Source: an uncultured Flavobacteriales bacterium
Lineage (GTDB): Bacteria > Bacteroidota > Bacteroidia > Flavobacteriales_D > Crocinitomicaceae
DNA: 55,970 nucleotides
Assembly: GCA_913020765.1 (NCBI GenBank)
Contig: CAJWAO010000005.1
Span: forward strand, 1 to 55,970
Direction of reading: 5' to 3'
The position numbers and the translations under genes are program-made. The notes beneath the pieces were generated by a model. That model had not been told where the DNA came from, ran no database searches, and saw only the letters and a program-made list of their open reading frames with translations. This document shows, piece after piece, positions 35,677 to 45,908 of the stretch. Within the stretch, counting starts at the first letter, position 1, and every line of letters begins with the position of its first letter.

Positions 35677-36044
35677 AATTTGGAATATTTTTCATTGTTC
35701 AAAACCCAAAAGGATTTAACAATGAGCAGTTTACCTTCTTCTTTCCAATGAAAGTATTGGTTTACGTCTTTGATTTGAAATCCAAAATCAGTAAACGATG
35801 GACTGGTAACTTTTTTATCTAATGAAACAATTGCCAGACCAGAATGCTTCGTTTCATCATAATCAGAGGTGTACATTGCATGCTCTAGCGCGTACTGTAA
35901 AAGTTGGAATTGATGTTCGTCTGCTTGTTTTATCTCATTCAATTCTTCTTGGCTGTAGCTCAATAAAAGCTTGCTATCATTTACCTGAGAAGAAACGTGA
36001 AAACAGAGACATAGAAATAAGGTGAAAGAGAGAAATAATTTCAT
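35673..36044 (-). CDS. Small secreted protein, function unknown
   Basis: A 123-residue protein with a clear signal peptide (MKLFLSFTLFLCLCFHVSS). The mature part of about 103 residues (SYSQEELNEIKQADEHQFQLLQYALEHAMY to VKSFWVLNNEKYSKL) has no recognisable domain. Its stop overlaps the start of the 967-residue T9SS cargo gene (ATGA), so the two are translationally coupled and may work together. It is divergent from the transketolase gene, with 134 bases between. Confidence 0.75.
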   Translation of the reverse strand: MKLFLSFTLFLCLCFHVSSQVNDSKLLLSYSQEELNEIKQADEHQFQLLQYALEHAMYTSDYDETKHSGLAIVSLDKKVTSPSFTDFGFQIKDVNQYFHWKEEGKLLIVKSFWVLNNEKYSKL

Positions 36045-36137
36045 AAACGTGTTGTTTTCATCATAATAGACCTCTAAATCGTTGAAAAGTTGCTCCTTTT
36101 GTTCAAAGAATTATTCAAGTCACATGACAATTAAAAT

Positions 36138-36145
36138 TAGTTTTG
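36138..36145 (+). promoter_or_regulatory. -7 promoter element of the transketolase/VWA operon
   Basis: TAGTTTTG matches TAnnTTTG 33 bases before the ATG at 36179. No TTG lies at suitable spacing. Confidence 0.4.
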
Positions 36146-36178
36146 TAAAGTTAGCAATACTATCCAATATATAAAACC

Positions 36179-37021
36179 ATGAATAAAGAGGACTTAAAAG
36201 CAATTTCGTCACAAGTAAGACGAGATATAGTGCGAATGGTTTCTGCTGTCAAATCAGGCCATCCAGGAGGCTCATTGGGCTGTGCAGACTTCCTAACCTA
36301 TTTGTACTTTGAGGTGATGAATGACAACTCATCTAATTTTACAATGGATGCATTGAATGAGGATGTTTTCTTTCTATCAAATGGACACATTTCACCTGTC
36401 TGGTATAGTGTTTTAGCTCGTAAAGGTTATTTTCCAGTATCTGAATTGGCAACATTTCGAAAAATATCCTCAAGATTGCAGGGACATCCATCTACAGATA
36501 AAAACTTAGAAGGTGTAAGGATGGCATCGGGTTCATTGGGACAGGGACTATCAGTTGCTGTAGGAACCGCACAAACAAAGAAATTAAATGAAGATACATC
36601 CATCGTTTATACGCTTCATGGCGATGGTGAACTACAAGAAGGTCAAATTTGGGAAGCTGCAATGTATGCCGCCGCAAATAAGGTAGATAATCTGATTGCA
36701 ACCATTGACTTTAATGGCCGACAAATTGACGGAGATGTGGAAGATGTGCTCTCTCTAGGGTCCTTGTCTGAAAAATGGCAAGCTTTTGGATGGGAAGTAT
36801 TGGAAATGGACGGACACAACTTTGAAAATATTCATAGCACCATGACAGAAGCGAAGAATAAAGTGGGTCATGGAAAGCCTGTAGTAATCATCATGTCGAC
36901 TGAAATGGGAATGGGTGTTGACTTTATGATGGGCACGCACAAATGGCATGGTGTTGCTCCAAATGATGAACAATTAAGTAGTGCCTTAAGCCAACTAAAA
37001 GAAACATTAGGCGATTATTAG
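36179..37021 (+). CDS. Transketolase, N-terminal (TPP-binding) subunit
   Basis: A 280-residue N-terminal half of a split transketolase of the pentose phosphate pathway. Visible are VKSGHPGGSLGCADFL, FLSNGHISPVWYSVLA, GSLGQGLSVAVGTA and the TPP/Mg-binding block HGDGELQEGQIWEAAMYAAANKVDNLIATIDFNGRQIDG. The matching C-terminal half is encoded at 38373, but a VWA-domain gene lies between them. The stop TAG shares its last base with the GTG start of that gene. Both halves would have to assemble into a two-chain enzyme. Confidence 0.93.
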   Translation: MNKEDLKAISSQVRRDIVRMVSAVKSGHPGGSLGCADFLTYLYFEVMNDNSSNFTMDALNEDVFFLSNGHISPVWYSVLARKGYFPVSELATFRKISSRLQGHPSTDKNLEGVRMASGSLGQGLSVAVGTAQTKKLNEDTSIVYTLHGDGELQEGQIWEAAMYAAANKVDNLIATIDFNGRQIDGDVEDVLSLGSLSEKWQAFGWEVLEMDGHNFENIHSTMTEAKNKVGHGKPVVIIMSTEMGMGVDFMMGTHKWHGVAPNDEQLSSALSQLKETLGDY

Positions 37022-38370
37022 TGTATAGATTTATAAGCATCCTATTCATTCTAGCTTCATTGGCAACTTACGGCCAAACGAAAACAAGGATACTGTTCAT
37101 TCTAGATGCATCAAATAGCATGAATCTAAAGTGGGATCAGCAAACGAGAATGGAGTCTGCTAAAGAAATATTAAATGAATCTATTGAAGATTTACGAGGC
37201 ATCCCTGACCTTGAAATTGCGCTTAGGGTTTATGGACACCAGTCCATAGTAAATAATACTTTTCAAGATTGTGACGATACAAAATTAGAAGTGCCCTTTG
37301 GTAGAAATACAATCGATGAAATTAAAAAAAAGGTAAAATATTTAAATGCAAAAGGTGCAACACCAATAGCACGATCCTTAGAAGCAGCAGCGGGTGATTT
37401 TCCAACAGGTGAGGCACGTAACTTTATCATTTTGATCACTGATGGATTGGAATCATGCGACAATGACCCATGTATCATTGCCAAAAAACTTAAAGAAAAA
37501 GAAGTAAATGTAACCCCATTTGTAATTGGAATTGGACTTGATCTTTCTTATCTAGAAAAATTCAATTGTATTGGTTCTTTCACGGAAGCTGAAAACAAGA
37601 AAACATTTAGGTCAGTGCTGACAAATATAATTGATAAAGCACTCCTTAACACCACGGTTCAGGTCAACCTAAATGACCTTTCGCGCAAACCCAAAGAAAC
37701 AGATGTAACTATGTTTTTCTACAGGGCCGGGAGCCATGAACTAATCTACACGTATACCCATACACTGAACAGGTATAAAAACCCAGATACCCTAGTATTA
37801 GACCCAACCATAAAATATGATTTGATGGTTTCTACCTTACCCCAAATAATGAAAACAAACATAGAGATCAAAGAACATACACACAATACAATTGAGGTGG
37901 ACGCCGCTCAAGGATATTTAAAGTTCATTAGTTCAAGAAGTAAATACAATACAATGTATCAATTGCGCATCTCAAAGAAAGGTGAAGAAAACACAATCAA
38001 TCATCAAGATTTAGGGAGCACACAAAAATATTTGATAGGAAAATATGACCTAGAGATCTATACCCTTCCTAGAACTTATAAAACCATTGAAATAAAGGAA
38101 TACAAAACCAGCACCGTTGATATTCCTGCACCAGGAATATTAGACCTCAAATCAGCAAAGCTGTATGTTGGCCAAATTTTTGTCAAGCGAAACAATAACA
38201 ATTATGAGTGGGTATGTAACTTAAACCCAAAATTGCGGTCTCAAAAATGGCAGCTTCAGCCTGGGGAATATAAAATTGTTTTTCGAGAAAAAGAGCAATT
38301 CAGCAGCGCATATACAAGTGAACGAACATTCAAGATTACAACATTAAATACCAATTATTTAAAATTATAA
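37021..38370 (+). CDS. Secreted von Willebrand factor A domain protein inside the transketolase operon
   Basis: A 449-residue exported protein. The GTG at 37021 overlaps the preceding stop by one base and is the only start giving a signal peptide ([19 protein letters not shown]). The VWA domain (about 20-200) has a complete MIDAS metal site: DASNSM, a Thr in [12 protein letters not shown] and Asp in [14 protein letters not shown]. Four Cys residues in it suggest extracytoplasmic folding. The remaining ~240 residues are beta-rich, with two segments of similar form ([22 protein letters not shown] and [22 protein letters not shown]). It is separated by 2 bases from the transketolase C-terminal gene. 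Its location between two halves of a cytoplasmic enzyme is odd for a secreted protein; the role is unknown. Confidence 0.85.
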   Translation: MYRFISILFILASLATYGQTKTRILFILDASNSMNLKWDQQTRMESAKEILNESIEDLRGIPDLEIALRVYGHQSIVNNTFQDCDDTKLEVPFGRNTIDEIKKKVKYLNAKGATPIARSLEAAAGDFPTGEARNFIILITDGLESCDNDPCIIAKKLKEKEVNVTPFVIGIGLDLSYLEKFNCIGSFTEAENKKTFRSVLTNIIDKALLNTTVQVNLNDLSRKPKETDVTMFFYRAGSHELIYTYTHTLNRYKNPDTLVLDPTIKYDLMVSTLPQIMKTNIEIKEHTHNTIEVDAAQGYLKFISSRSKYNTMYQLRISKKGEENTINHQDLGSTQKYLIGKYDLEIYTLPRTYKTIEIKEYKTSTVDIPAPGILDLKSAKLYVGQIFVKRNNNNYEWVCNLNPKLRSQKWQLQPGEYKIVFREKEQFSSAYTSERTFKITTLNTNYLKL

Positions 38371-38372
38371 CT

Positions 38373-39329
38373 ATGGAAAGTATCGAAATATTAGGAAATA
38401 AGGATACGCGTTCTGGCTTTGGTGAGGGTCTTGCCGAACTAGGCGCAGAGAATGAAAATGTTGTTGCCCTTTGTGCTGACCTGACAGGATCCTTAAAAAT
38501 GAATGCCTTTCAAAATGCTTTTCCAGAGCGATTTTTTCAAGTGGGAATTGCCGAAGCAAATATGATGGGAATGGCGGCAGGAATGACCATTGGCGGTAAA
38601 ATTCCTTTTACTGGAACTTTTGCGAATTTCTCAACCGGGAGGGTATATGATCAAATTAGACAATCGATCGCATATTCTCAAAAAAATGTAAAAATCTGTG
38701 CTTCTCATGCTGGATTGACTCTCGGAGAGGATGGGGCGACACATCAAATTCTTGAAGACATTGGCATGATGAGAATGCTCCCGAATATTACTGTTGTAGT
38801 TCCTGCTGATTTCAATCAGACAAAACAAGCCACAAAGGCAATTGCAGACCATGATGGCGCAGTTTATTTAAGGTTTGGCAGACCTGTTATGCCGATTTTT
38901 ATCAAACCAGATGCTATTTTCCAAATTGGAAAAGCAGACCTAATCCAAGAAGGAACAGATGTTACCATCATCGCATGCGGACATATGGTATGGAAGTCTA
39001 TCGAGGCAGCTCAACTTCTATCTGCCGAAGGTATCTCTGTCGAGCTCATAAATATGCATACGATAAAACCGTTAGACGAAGAAGCAATTCTGAAATCTGT
39101 TGCAAAAACCAAATGTGTTGTAACTGCAGAGGAGCATATGGCCAACGGCGGGCTTGGAGAGGCTGTCGCCCGAGTATTGGCATCAAATACACCATTTCCA
39201 CAAGAATTTATTGCTGTTGATGATTCATTCGGGGAGAGCGGACAACCTATGGATTTGATGGAGAAATATGGTCTCGGTGCTTCGCATATTCATGCCGCTG
39301 CACGAAAAGCGATTCAAAGAAAGGCTTAA
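38373..39329 (+). CDS. Transketolase, C-terminal (pyrimidine-binding) subunit
   Basis: A 318-residue C-terminal half of the split transketolase. The pyrimidine-binding domain shows [16 protein letters not shown] and the conserved cofactor-activating Glu in [17 protein letters not shown], then [14 protein letters not shown]. The transketolase C-terminal domain (about 190-318) ends with [21 protein letters not shown]. It is adjacent to, and probably co-transcribed with, the VWA gene and the N-terminal half. Its stop overlaps the convergent YyaL-like gene by 4 bases. DXP-synthase-like proteins share this fold, but the length and partner gene favour transketolase. Confidence 0.93.
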   Translation: MESIEILGNKDTRSGFGEGLAELGAENENVVALCADLTGSLKMNAFQNAFPERFFQVGIAEANMMGMAAGMTIGGKIPFTGTFANFSTGRVYDQIRQSIAYSQKNVKICASHAGLTLGEDGATHQILEDIGMMRMLPNITVVVPADFNQTKQATKAIADHDGAVYLRFGRPVMPIFIKPDAIFQIGKADLIQEGTDVTIIACGHMVWKSIEAAQLLSAEGISVELINMHTIKPLDEEAILKSVAKTKCVVTAEEHMANGGLGEAVARVLASNTPFPQEFIAVDDSFGESGQPMDLMEKYGLGASHIHAAARKAIQRKA

Positions 39330-41323
39330 GTATCTAAAGCCTCTAATAGCTCATTAACAGATGTCATTTTCGGTAGACAATGCTGATTTTGGCAAAGGTA
39401 AATACCATCCTCCTTTATTTCATAAGACATTGGTAGTTCCGTATGGTAGCTAATTACATGATTTTTTTGAAAAATAGTTGAAAGCTCCGAATGAATCAAA
39501 GGTTTGGATAAAAGCAAGGTAATTTCTTTACTCCCCCGAAGAATTAGGTCATAAATAGACATCCAATTTACGTAGCTGCTAGGGTATTTATCGATAAAAC
39601 CCTCAACCTTGGCGAGCATCAATTTGCATTTATTTATCCAATCCTCTTTTCGGTAATAAATCCCAAGAATATTTAGATTATGCGCCATAATGGAATTTGA
39701 GGATGGAATAACATCGTCATCAATATCGATTTTTCTTGCAATCAACTCAGAATTGCTTTTTGTGAAATAAAAAAGCTTCTGTTTTTCACTGTAAAATTCA
39801 CTTATGACCTTTTCACACAAATTTTTAGCAAAATGTAGATGGGTAAGCTCCCCATTGATCTGATAAAGCTTTATAAAAGCTTGAATGGTCAACGCATAAT
39901 CGTCTAAAAAACCGCTGATACTGGCTTTATTGTTTACAAAGTTACGTGCAAGTAGTCCATCTCCATCTACCATTTTAAAAGCTATCCAATCTGCAATTGA
40001 ACACGCCTCATCTAACATCTCTTGGTTATTGAAAGCCACATAGGAGTGACAGAGTCCATCCAATAACAATGCGTTCCAAGAGGTTAATGACTTGGTATCA
40101 ATGCTGGGCTTTATTCGCTTTTCTCTGCTTACTGACAAAGTCAACTTCACACGATCAACATTCGCATACGCTTCGTCCTCCTTCCAATTTTGTTTACGTG
40201 CAAAGTCAACAAGAGATTCTGATTTCTGAAGAATAAATAAGTCATTTTCCCAACACGTTTCGGGACGTATGTTGTAAAGGTCCTTGAACCAAGAAAAATC
40301 AGTTTTAAGAATCTTCTTGAGTTCCGATTCTGTCCAACAATAATAACCACCTTCCGAGCCTCCACTATCTGCATCTTGCGCGCACAAATAAGAACCTGAA
40401 GGGGTTCTTAGATTATCAAATAAATACCCAAAAGTCTCATGAACAATAGCTTGATAAAATCTGAACTCACTTGCATCAGAGGTATTTCTTGCAGCGTTAC
40501 TATACAATGCAATGAGCTGCGCGTTGTCATAAAGCATTTTCTCAAAATGTGGAACTTTCCAATAGGCATCGGTCGAATACCGGGCAAACCCGCCTTCAAT
40601 ATGGTCGTATATACCCCCATTCGCTATACAGAAAAGGGTTTTTCTAACATGGTTTTTTAAGACAACGTCGTTCATACTGTTTCCATAACTTAACATAAAG
40701 TCAAGATGGTTCGGTAGCGGGAATTTAGGCACATACTTGTACCCTCCAAAGCTGTTATCTAATGTCTCCTTCAAGCTTGTTATCCAACCCTCCAGACGCT
40801 CTGCCTCATAATTAGACTTAGCATCTGGCCGTTCATGGTAATTGTCTTCAAGGTTTCGTTGCATCTCTTGGGCAAACTCCTTTACACGTTTTGGTTCCCT
40901 TTTGTAGGTTTCCACTATCGCTTTTAAAACCTTCAGCCATTTATGCTGATTGAAATAAGTCCCGCCATAAATTGGCCTACCGTCAGGAAGTAAAATACAA
41001 TTTAACGGCCAACCACCTTGCACACCCATAAGATTTAATGCAGACATGTACAACTGGTCTACATCAGGTCGTTCTTCTCGATCAACCTTGATGTTTACAA
41101 AGTTGGCATTCATAAATCGGGCGACATGCTCACTTTCAAAACTCTCTTTTTCCATAACATGACACCAGTGACATGAGGAGTAGCCAATACTTACAATTAC
41201 CAATCTATTTAAAGATTGAGCATGTCCAAAAATTTCATTACTCCAAGGCTGCCAATGCACGGGGTTTTGCGCGTGCTGCAAAAGGTATAATGAAGTTTCA
41301 TCTCCTAGTTTATTCTCTTTCAT
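39326..41323 (-). CDS. YyaL/SPATA20-like protein: thioredoxin-fold DUF255 plus (alpha/alpha)6 barrel
   Basis: A 665-residue protein of the highly conserved DUF255 / spermatogenesis-associated protein 20 family. The N-terminal thioredoxin-like domain has a CxxC site (C51-H-W-C54 in [15 protein letters not shown]) and the family signature [18 protein letters not shown], then [22 protein letters not shown]. From about residue 170 the chain is an alpha-helical six-hairpin glycosidase-like barrel ([47 protein letters not shown]). It has no signal peptide, so is cytoplasmic. The biochemical role of the family is poorly defined. It is a single gene convergent with the transketolase operon. Confidence 0.92.
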   Translation of the reverse strand: MKENKLGDETSLYLLQHAQNPVHWQPWSNEIFGHAQSLNRLVIVSIGYSSCHWCHVMEKESFESEHVARFMNANFVNIKVDREERPDVDQLYMSALNLMGVQGGWPLNCILLPDGRPIYGGTYFNQHKWLKVLKAIVETYKREPKRVKEFAQEMQRNLEDNYHERPDAKSNYEAERLEGWITSLKETLDNSFGGYKYVPKFPLPNHLDFMLSYGNSMNDVVLKNHVRKTLFCIANGGIYDHIEGGFARYSTDAYWKVPHFEKMLYDNAQLIALYSNAARNTSDASEFRFYQAIVHETFGYLFDNLRTPSGSYLCAQDADSGGSEGGYYCWTESELKKILKTDFSWFKDLYNIRPETCWENDLFILQKSESLVDFARKQNWKEDEAYANVDRVKLTLSVSREKRIKPSIDTKSLTSWNALLLDGLCHSYVAFNNQEMLDEACSIADWIAFKMVDGDGLLARNFVNNKASISGFLDDYALTIQAFIKLYQINGELTHLHFAKNLCEKVISEFYSEKQKLFYFTKSNSELIARKIDIDDDVIPSSNSIMAHNLNILGIYYRKEDWINKCKLMLAKVEGFIDKYPSSYVNWMSIYDLILRGSKEITLLLSKPLIHSELSTIFQKNHVISYHTELPMSYEIKEDGIYLCQNQHCLPKMTSVNELLEALDT

Positions 41324-41344
41324 CGATGATGTTTGTATAAAAAC

Positions 41345-41352
41345 TATATTTG
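41345..41352 (+). promoter_or_regulatory. -7 promoter element of the SGNH-SGNH-MBOAT operon
   Basis: TATATTTG matches TAnnTTTG 18 bases before the ATG at 41371. No TTG lies at -33. Confidence 0.45.
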
Positions 41353-41370
41353 TTTATCAAAGGTTTTTGA

Positions 41371-42861
41371 ATGAGGGAATACAAACCAATAAATGTACTT
41401 TTTTTTCTTTTATTGACCTGTGTAATCCTGCTTCCTCTCGTCTATTTTGCGCCAAGTAATGGTTACTTAATTTTTGGTCAGCGTTTTAAGTTCTTAACTT
41501 GGGAAAAGCTACTAGCGCCAAAAGAACAAGAAAAACTAGACCTCAATTTCTTGGAAGAGGTAGTTGTTTCTGATATTAATGATGAGTCATTTGATACCCA
41601 GCTTGATTCAACACAAAACGAACTAGGACTTCCAACAAAGAGTACAGTTCTTGCAGTGGCAAGTCAAACGCAGCTCGAACAAAATGAAGAAGCCAAAAAA
41701 AATCTAAACGCATTTTTTTCTGAGCTCAAAAATACGACCCAAAAAAAAGAAAAAATTTCAGTTTTTCACTACGGAGATTCTCAAATTGAAGGGGATCGAA
41801 TGACTGCATTTATCCGCCAAAGACTTCAAAGTCAATTTGGTGGCGCGGGACCTGGATTAATTCCCGCAATAAACGTATACAGCACAATCTCTTTTGGACA
41901 AGAACATTCTGAAAACTTTGAGCGAAAAATCATCTTCGGAAAAGAAAAGTTGAGTACAAAAAAATATGGAGCAATGCTATCTGCCGCTACCTTTAAAATA
42001 GATAGTATGGCGCATAAAAATGGAACACCAACTCAAGCTTGGATTGAGCTAACCCCATCAAAAAAAGGTTATACTCGTTGCAAGGCATTCTCGAATGTGA
42101 ATTTATTCTACACCGATTGCATCGACACATGTACCTTAGACATTTATGAAAATGATGTACTGATTCAACAAGACTCGTTACTTACTGATGGCAAGACACA
42201 TAAGCTTTCGATAAAGTTTGATAAAACACCTGAGAGACTAAAATTGGTTTTTAATTCCAAGATAAGCCCTACGATCAATGGGATTTCATTAGAAGGTGAT
42301 GTAGGTATACAAATGAATAATGTTGCAATGAGAGGTTCCTCAGGAACCCAATTCTCTTCTGTAGACTACGAAAGTATATCCTACATGCATAAAGAGCTAA
42401 ATACGAAATTGGTGATTTTACAATTTGGGGGTAACTCAATTCCATTTTTTAAGGATAGCAGTGCCGTGAGGTCATATGCAAAAAGACTAAAAAGACAAAT
42501 CAAATTCATGAAAAAGTGTACCCCAAACGCTGCAATAATCGTTATTGGACCAAGTGATATGTCGCAAATGCAGGAGGGAATCTATGAAACTTTTCATTTC
42601 ATACCTTATTGCATTGAACAAATGCGCAAAGAAACCCTTTCCGTTGGAGGCTCATATTGGGATTTATACAGTGCGATGGGTGGAAAAGATTCAATGTACG
42701 CATGGGTAGAAAACAAACTCGCAGGTCAAGACTATGTGCATTTTACAACAAAAGGTGCAAAAAAAGCATCTCAAATGTTTTACGATGCATTCATTGACGC
42801 CTATAACACTTGGGATCAAAAGATAAAAACGAAACAAGATACATCTATTGCAAATGAGTAA
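41371..42861 (+). CDS. Membrane-anchored SGNH/GDSL-like hydrolase (probable O-acetyltransferase partner) 1
   Basis: A 496-residue protein with one N-terminal membrane segment (VLFFLLLTCVILLPLVYFA) and an extracytoplasmic part. A spacer of about 100 acidic/Gln-rich residues precedes an SGNH hydrolase fold. The nucleophile block is FHYGDSQIEGDR (Ser in GDS), followed by FGGAGPGLIPA. The Asn block is LVILQFGGNSIPFF, and the catalytic D-x-x-H is in GQDYVHFTTKGAKKAS. It overlaps the second SGNH gene by 8 bases and an MBOAT gene follows, as in alginate or cell-wall O-acetylation clusters (AlgI/AlgJ/AlgX type). I infer that it transfers or removes acetyl groups on an exported polysaccharide. Confidence 0.82.
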   Translation: MREYKPINVLFFLLLTCVILLPLVYFAPSNGYLIFGQRFKFLTWEKLLAPKEQEKLDLNFLEEVVVSDINDESFDTQLDSTQNELGLPTKSTVLAVASQTQLEQNEEAKKNLNAFFSELKNTTQKKEKISVFHYGDSQIEGDRMTAFIRQRLQSQFGGAGPGLIPAINVYSTISFGQEHSENFERKIIFGKEKLSTKKYGAMLSAATFKIDSMAHKNGTPTQAWIELTPSKKGYTRCKAFSNVNLFYTDCIDTCTLDIYENDVLIQQDSLLTDGKTHKLSIKFDKTPERLKLVFNSKISPTINGISLEGDVGIQMNNVAMRGSSGTQFSSVDYESISYMHKELNTKLVILQFGGNSIPFFKDSSAVRSYAKRLKRQIKFMKKCTPNAAIIVIGPSDMSQMQEGIYETFHFIPYCIEQMRKETLSVGGSYWDLYSAMGGKDSMYAWVENKLAGQDYVHFTTKGAKKASQMFYDAFIDAYNTWDQKIKTKQDTSIANE

Positions 42862-44158
42862 ATGGTTGCTAAATTTTTGTATGTTCGCATCCGTCTCATT
42901 CATGTCTCGGGCACAGGAACCAATTGATTCATCCTCCATTTCACTTATTCAAACCGTAAGCATTGACTCTAATGCCGTCAATCAATTTCCATTTATTCAA
43001 TTTGAGAAAAACGTATTTGAATTTCCTTCGGCTCAGAATAAAAACTGGGATCAACTATATGAAAGTTTAGATTCTATGATTGAACTCAAAGATAGAAAGT
43101 TAAATTTCTATCACATTGGAGGCTCCCATATTCAAGCAGATATTTACACACACGATTTCAGAAGCTTCCTACAAAAGAATTGGCCTGGTTTAACCGGTCA
43201 TCGCGGATTGGTTTTTCCATTTAATTTGGCAAATACAAATAATCCGAGTAATTACCGCTTTACCTCTTCAAACAGCTGGAGTGGTTATCGAAGTGTCATT
43301 CATAGACCAAAATTTCTTCACTACGGAATAACCGGCGCCGCAATTTCCTGCTCAGACTCCTTAATTGATTTAAATTTTATATATCGGAAAACACGAGTAA
43401 GTCCACCTATTGCGGCATTAAGAATTTACCACAATAGTGGTGTGATACCTTTTGAATTCAATTTTGGAACAAATGAGCTCCTAATTGAATCCGTGAGACG
43501 TTGTGCAGAGATGGGTTATACTGAAATTCAATTTACGGACCCTATTGATTCACTTGATATTCAATTTGTAAGAACAAGTAAAACGCCATATCGCCTCGAC
43601 TTGTACGGATTTGAGTTGATGAATACCCTTCCAGGAATATCCTATAACTCAATTGGAATAAATGGTGCTGGCTTATACACCTATTTAGATAATGAATTTT
43701 TCTTAAGAGATTTAAAGCAAACCCCTCCCGATTTCTTTGCTTTCTCTGTAGGAACAAATGATGGGTTCATGCCCTTTGAAAAATTTGACCCCAACGTCTA
43801 TAAAAATAATCTCGAAGCGATGATCAAAATTGTTCTAGAAGCAAATCCCAATTGTGCAATTTTACTGACTGTCCCAAACGACTGCTATTATAAAAGACGT
43901 TATCCAAATAAAAACACAGAAAGACAAAGAAAAGTGATTCATGAGTTGGCCAAAAAATACAATACGGGTGTATGGGATTTTTATGGTTTCATGGGAGGTT
44001 TAGGGTCCTCATATACATGGAGAAACGCAAACCTCATGCGTGGTGACTTAATTCACTTCACAAAAGAGGGGTATCACCTAAAAGGAGAGTTGTACATTGA
44101 CGCTTTTTTGAAGTATTTGAACCAAAAAGAATGTGAATTAGAAAATGTAAATTTTTAA
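42854..44158 (+). CDS. Exported SGNH/GDSL-like hydrolase (probable O-acetyltransferase partner) 2
   Basis: A 434-residue protein. I use the ATG at 42854 because it gives a signal peptide (MSKWLLNFCMFASVSFMSRAQ); a TTG two codons upstream is also in frame. The SGNH fold mirrors the upstream gene: FYHIGGSHIQADIYTHDFR (the nucleophile block reads GGSH instead of GDSQ), GLTGHRGLVFPFN, the Asn block FFAFSVGTNDGFMP and the C-terminal GDLIHFTKEGYHLKG with the D-x-x-H pair. The two neighbours are probably ancient paralogues with a shared arrangement of blocks. It is followed by the MBOAT gene after 1 base, so all three are co-expressed. Confidence 0.82.
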   Translation: MSKWLLNFCMFASVSFMSRAQEPIDSSSISLIQTVSIDSNAVNQFPFIQFEKNVFEFPSAQNKNWDQLYESLDSMIELKDRKLNFYHIGGSHIQADIYTHDFRSFLQKNWPGLTGHRGLVFPFNLANTNNPSNYRFTSSNSWSGYRSVIHRPKFLHYGITGAAISCSDSLIDLNFIYRKTRVSPPIAALRIYHNSGVIPFEFNFGTNELLIESVRRCAEMGYTEIQFTDPIDSLDIQFVRTSKTPYRLDLYGFELMNTLPGISYNSIGINGAGLYTYLDNEFFLRDLKQTPPDFFAFSVGTNDGFMPFEKFDPNVYKNNLEAMIKIVLEANPNCAILLTVPNDCYYKRRYPNKNTERQRKVIHELAKKYNTGVWDFYGFMGGLGSSYTWRNANLMRGDLIHFTKEGYHLKGELYIDAFLKYLNQKECELENVNF

Positions 44159-44159
44159 A

Positions 44160-45821
44160 ATGGAAAGGCTGCTACAACTATTTTCTTTCAATGAGGCCCA
44201 ACCCCTGATTTTTACGCAACTAGATTTTTGGGTATTCTTTCTAATCGTCATGTCTATTTTCAGCTTCATACATAAGTATAAGCTCACAAGAAGCATCTTT
44301 CTATTTGTAGTCAGTCTATTTTTCTATTTTAAGACCTCCGGCCTTCTTGTTTTTCTTTTAGGCTCAAGTATCATCATAAATTATTTCATTGGTCGCGGAC
44401 TTGGAAATACAAATTCAACCAATAAGAAAAAAGTTTTCGTAACGCTTTCTGTACTATTTAACTTGCTAACGCTGGGCTATTTCAAATATGCCTACTTCTT
44501 TACCGATTCGTTCAATGAGATGTTCCATACCAATTATGAGGTCTTCAATGTCTTTGCACAAATGGCAAATACATTTATGGGAGCTGGTTCATTTGCTGAT
44601 AATATAGTCCTACCCGTCGGGGTATCGTTTTTCACATTTCAAAGTATAAGCTATGTAGTGGACATTTACAGAAAAGAAGTTGGCCCCGTGAGTAACTTTT
44701 TTGATTACGCCTTTTTTGTGAGTTTTTTCCCTCAACTTGTGGCAGGTCCAATCGTAAGAGCAAGAGATTTTATACCACAAATAAGACAACCTTTTCGGCT
44801 GAATCACAACGATTTTAGTTGGGCAATCATTCAAATTGTGAAAGGTATTTTAAAGAAAGTAATCCTTGCAGACTACATTGCCATTCATTTTATTGATAAG
44901 GTGGTTGATGCACCCGAAGCTTTTCCAGGTTTCATTAGCATTTTGGCAATGTGGGGATACTCTCTACAAATTTACGGTGACTTTTCTGGATATACTGACA
45001 TTGCAATAGGTGTATCACGTCTAATGGGTTTTAAACTGTTGGAGAATTTTAATTCCCCCTACAAGGCCGTAAGCGTCGCTGATTTTTGGAGACGCTGGCA
45101 TAAATCATTGGGCTCCTGGCTCAGAGATTACTTATATATCCCTTTGGGCGGAAATAGAGGAGGTGGAGTAGGTACTTACATTTCTACACTTGTCATATTG
45201 GTCTTTCTAGTTTTCATTACACAATGGTATTGGCTCGTATTTATTTACTTAGGATTGATGCTACTTTACCTTCTTTTTTCGCTGCTCTTTGTCAACTTTA
45301 AAAAATACATCCATCGGGATTTAAATTTATTAATTACAATGGTTTTAGGTGGATTATGGCATGGAGCGAGTGAAAACTTTGTCATTTGGGGAGCAATGAA
45401 TGGCATCGCTTTAATTCTATACAACCATTGGAAAAAAATTAGCCCATATGAGACATCACAAAAATGGGGTGTGCGCATTTGGAGGATCTTCCTGACCTTT
45501 AATTTCATCACCTTTACAAGAATTTGGTTTAGATTAGAGAAAGATGGAGCCCCAGCGGAAATGCTTCGTCAAATATGGCATAATTTCGAGCTCAACCAGC
45601 AATCAATATCGATTTTATTAGATGGTTTTGATACGGCACTACTGATTATGCTCATTGGTTATATTTTACATTGGCTTCCTGGAAAAACAAAACTTTTTGG
45701 AGAAAAAGTTTTCACTAAATTACCGATGTACCTCCAATCTATTGTTGTTGCCATAATCCTCGTTATCGTATACCAAGCCTTCTCCGATACCTTCAAGCCG
45801 TTTGTATATTTTCAATTTTAA
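44160..45821 (+). CDS. MBOAT-family membrane-bound O-acyltransferase (AlgI/DltB-like)
   Basis: A 553-residue polytopic membrane acyltransferase that moves an acyl group, usually acetyl, across the inner membrane for modification of exported glycans. Family signatures are LPVGVSFFTFQSISYVVDIYR, FFPQLVAGPIVRARDFIPQ, YGDFSGYTDIAIGVSRLMGF, the conserved VADFWRRWHKSLGSWLRDYLYIPLGGNRGG and the catalytic-His block MVLGGLWHGASENFVIWGAMNG. Size and topology (about 11-12 helices) match AlgI. It is the third gene of the operon after two SGNH hydrolases. The acceptor polymer is not identifiable here. Confidence 0.94.
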   Translation: MERLLQLFSFNEAQPLIFTQLDFWVFFLIVMSIFSFIHKYKLTRSIFLFVVSLFFYFKTSGLLVFLLGSSIIINYFIGRGLGNTNSTNKKKVFVTLSVLFNLLTLGYFKYAYFFTDSFNEMFHTNYEVFNVFAQMANTFMGAGSFADNIVLPVGVSFFTFQSISYVVDIYRKEVGPVSNFFDYAFFVSFFPQLVAGPIVRARDFIPQIRQPFRLNHNDFSWAIIQIVKGILKKVILADYIAIHFIDKVVDAPEAFPGFISILAMWGYSLQIYGDFSGYTDIAIGVSRLMGFKLLENFNSPYKAVSVADFWRRWHKSLGSWLRDYLYIPLGGNRGGGVGTYISTLVILVFLVFITQWYWLVFIYLGLMLLYLLFSLLFVNFKKYIHRDLNLLITMVLGGLWHGASENFVIWGAMNGIALILYNHWKKISPYETSQKWGVRIWRIFLTFNFITFTRIWFRLEKDGAPAEMLRQIWHNFELNQQSISILLDGFDTALLIMLIGYILHWLPGKTKLFGEKVFTKLPMYLQSIVVAIILVIVYQAFSDTFKPFVYFQF

Positions 45822-45842
45822 AGAATAAAAACGGCCTTTTAC

Positions 45843-45874
45843 TTGACAAACGTGGGTTTCATGTTGTATCTTCG
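45843..45874 (+). promoter_or_regulatory. Promoter of queA
   Basis: TTG at 45843-45845 and TATCTTCG at 45867-45874 with a 21-base spacer; one mismatch to TAnnTTTG. It lies 34 bases before the queA ATG. Confidence 0.5.
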
Positions 45875-45908
45875 CTGTCTTTAAATTAACAACGCTAAAT
45901 CCCCAACT

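Noticed and set aside
45822..45845. Terminator between the MBOAT gene and queA
   Set aside because: AAAAACGGCCTTTT looks like a terminator arm, but the palindromic GGCC leaves no loop, so a stable hairpin cannot form as written.
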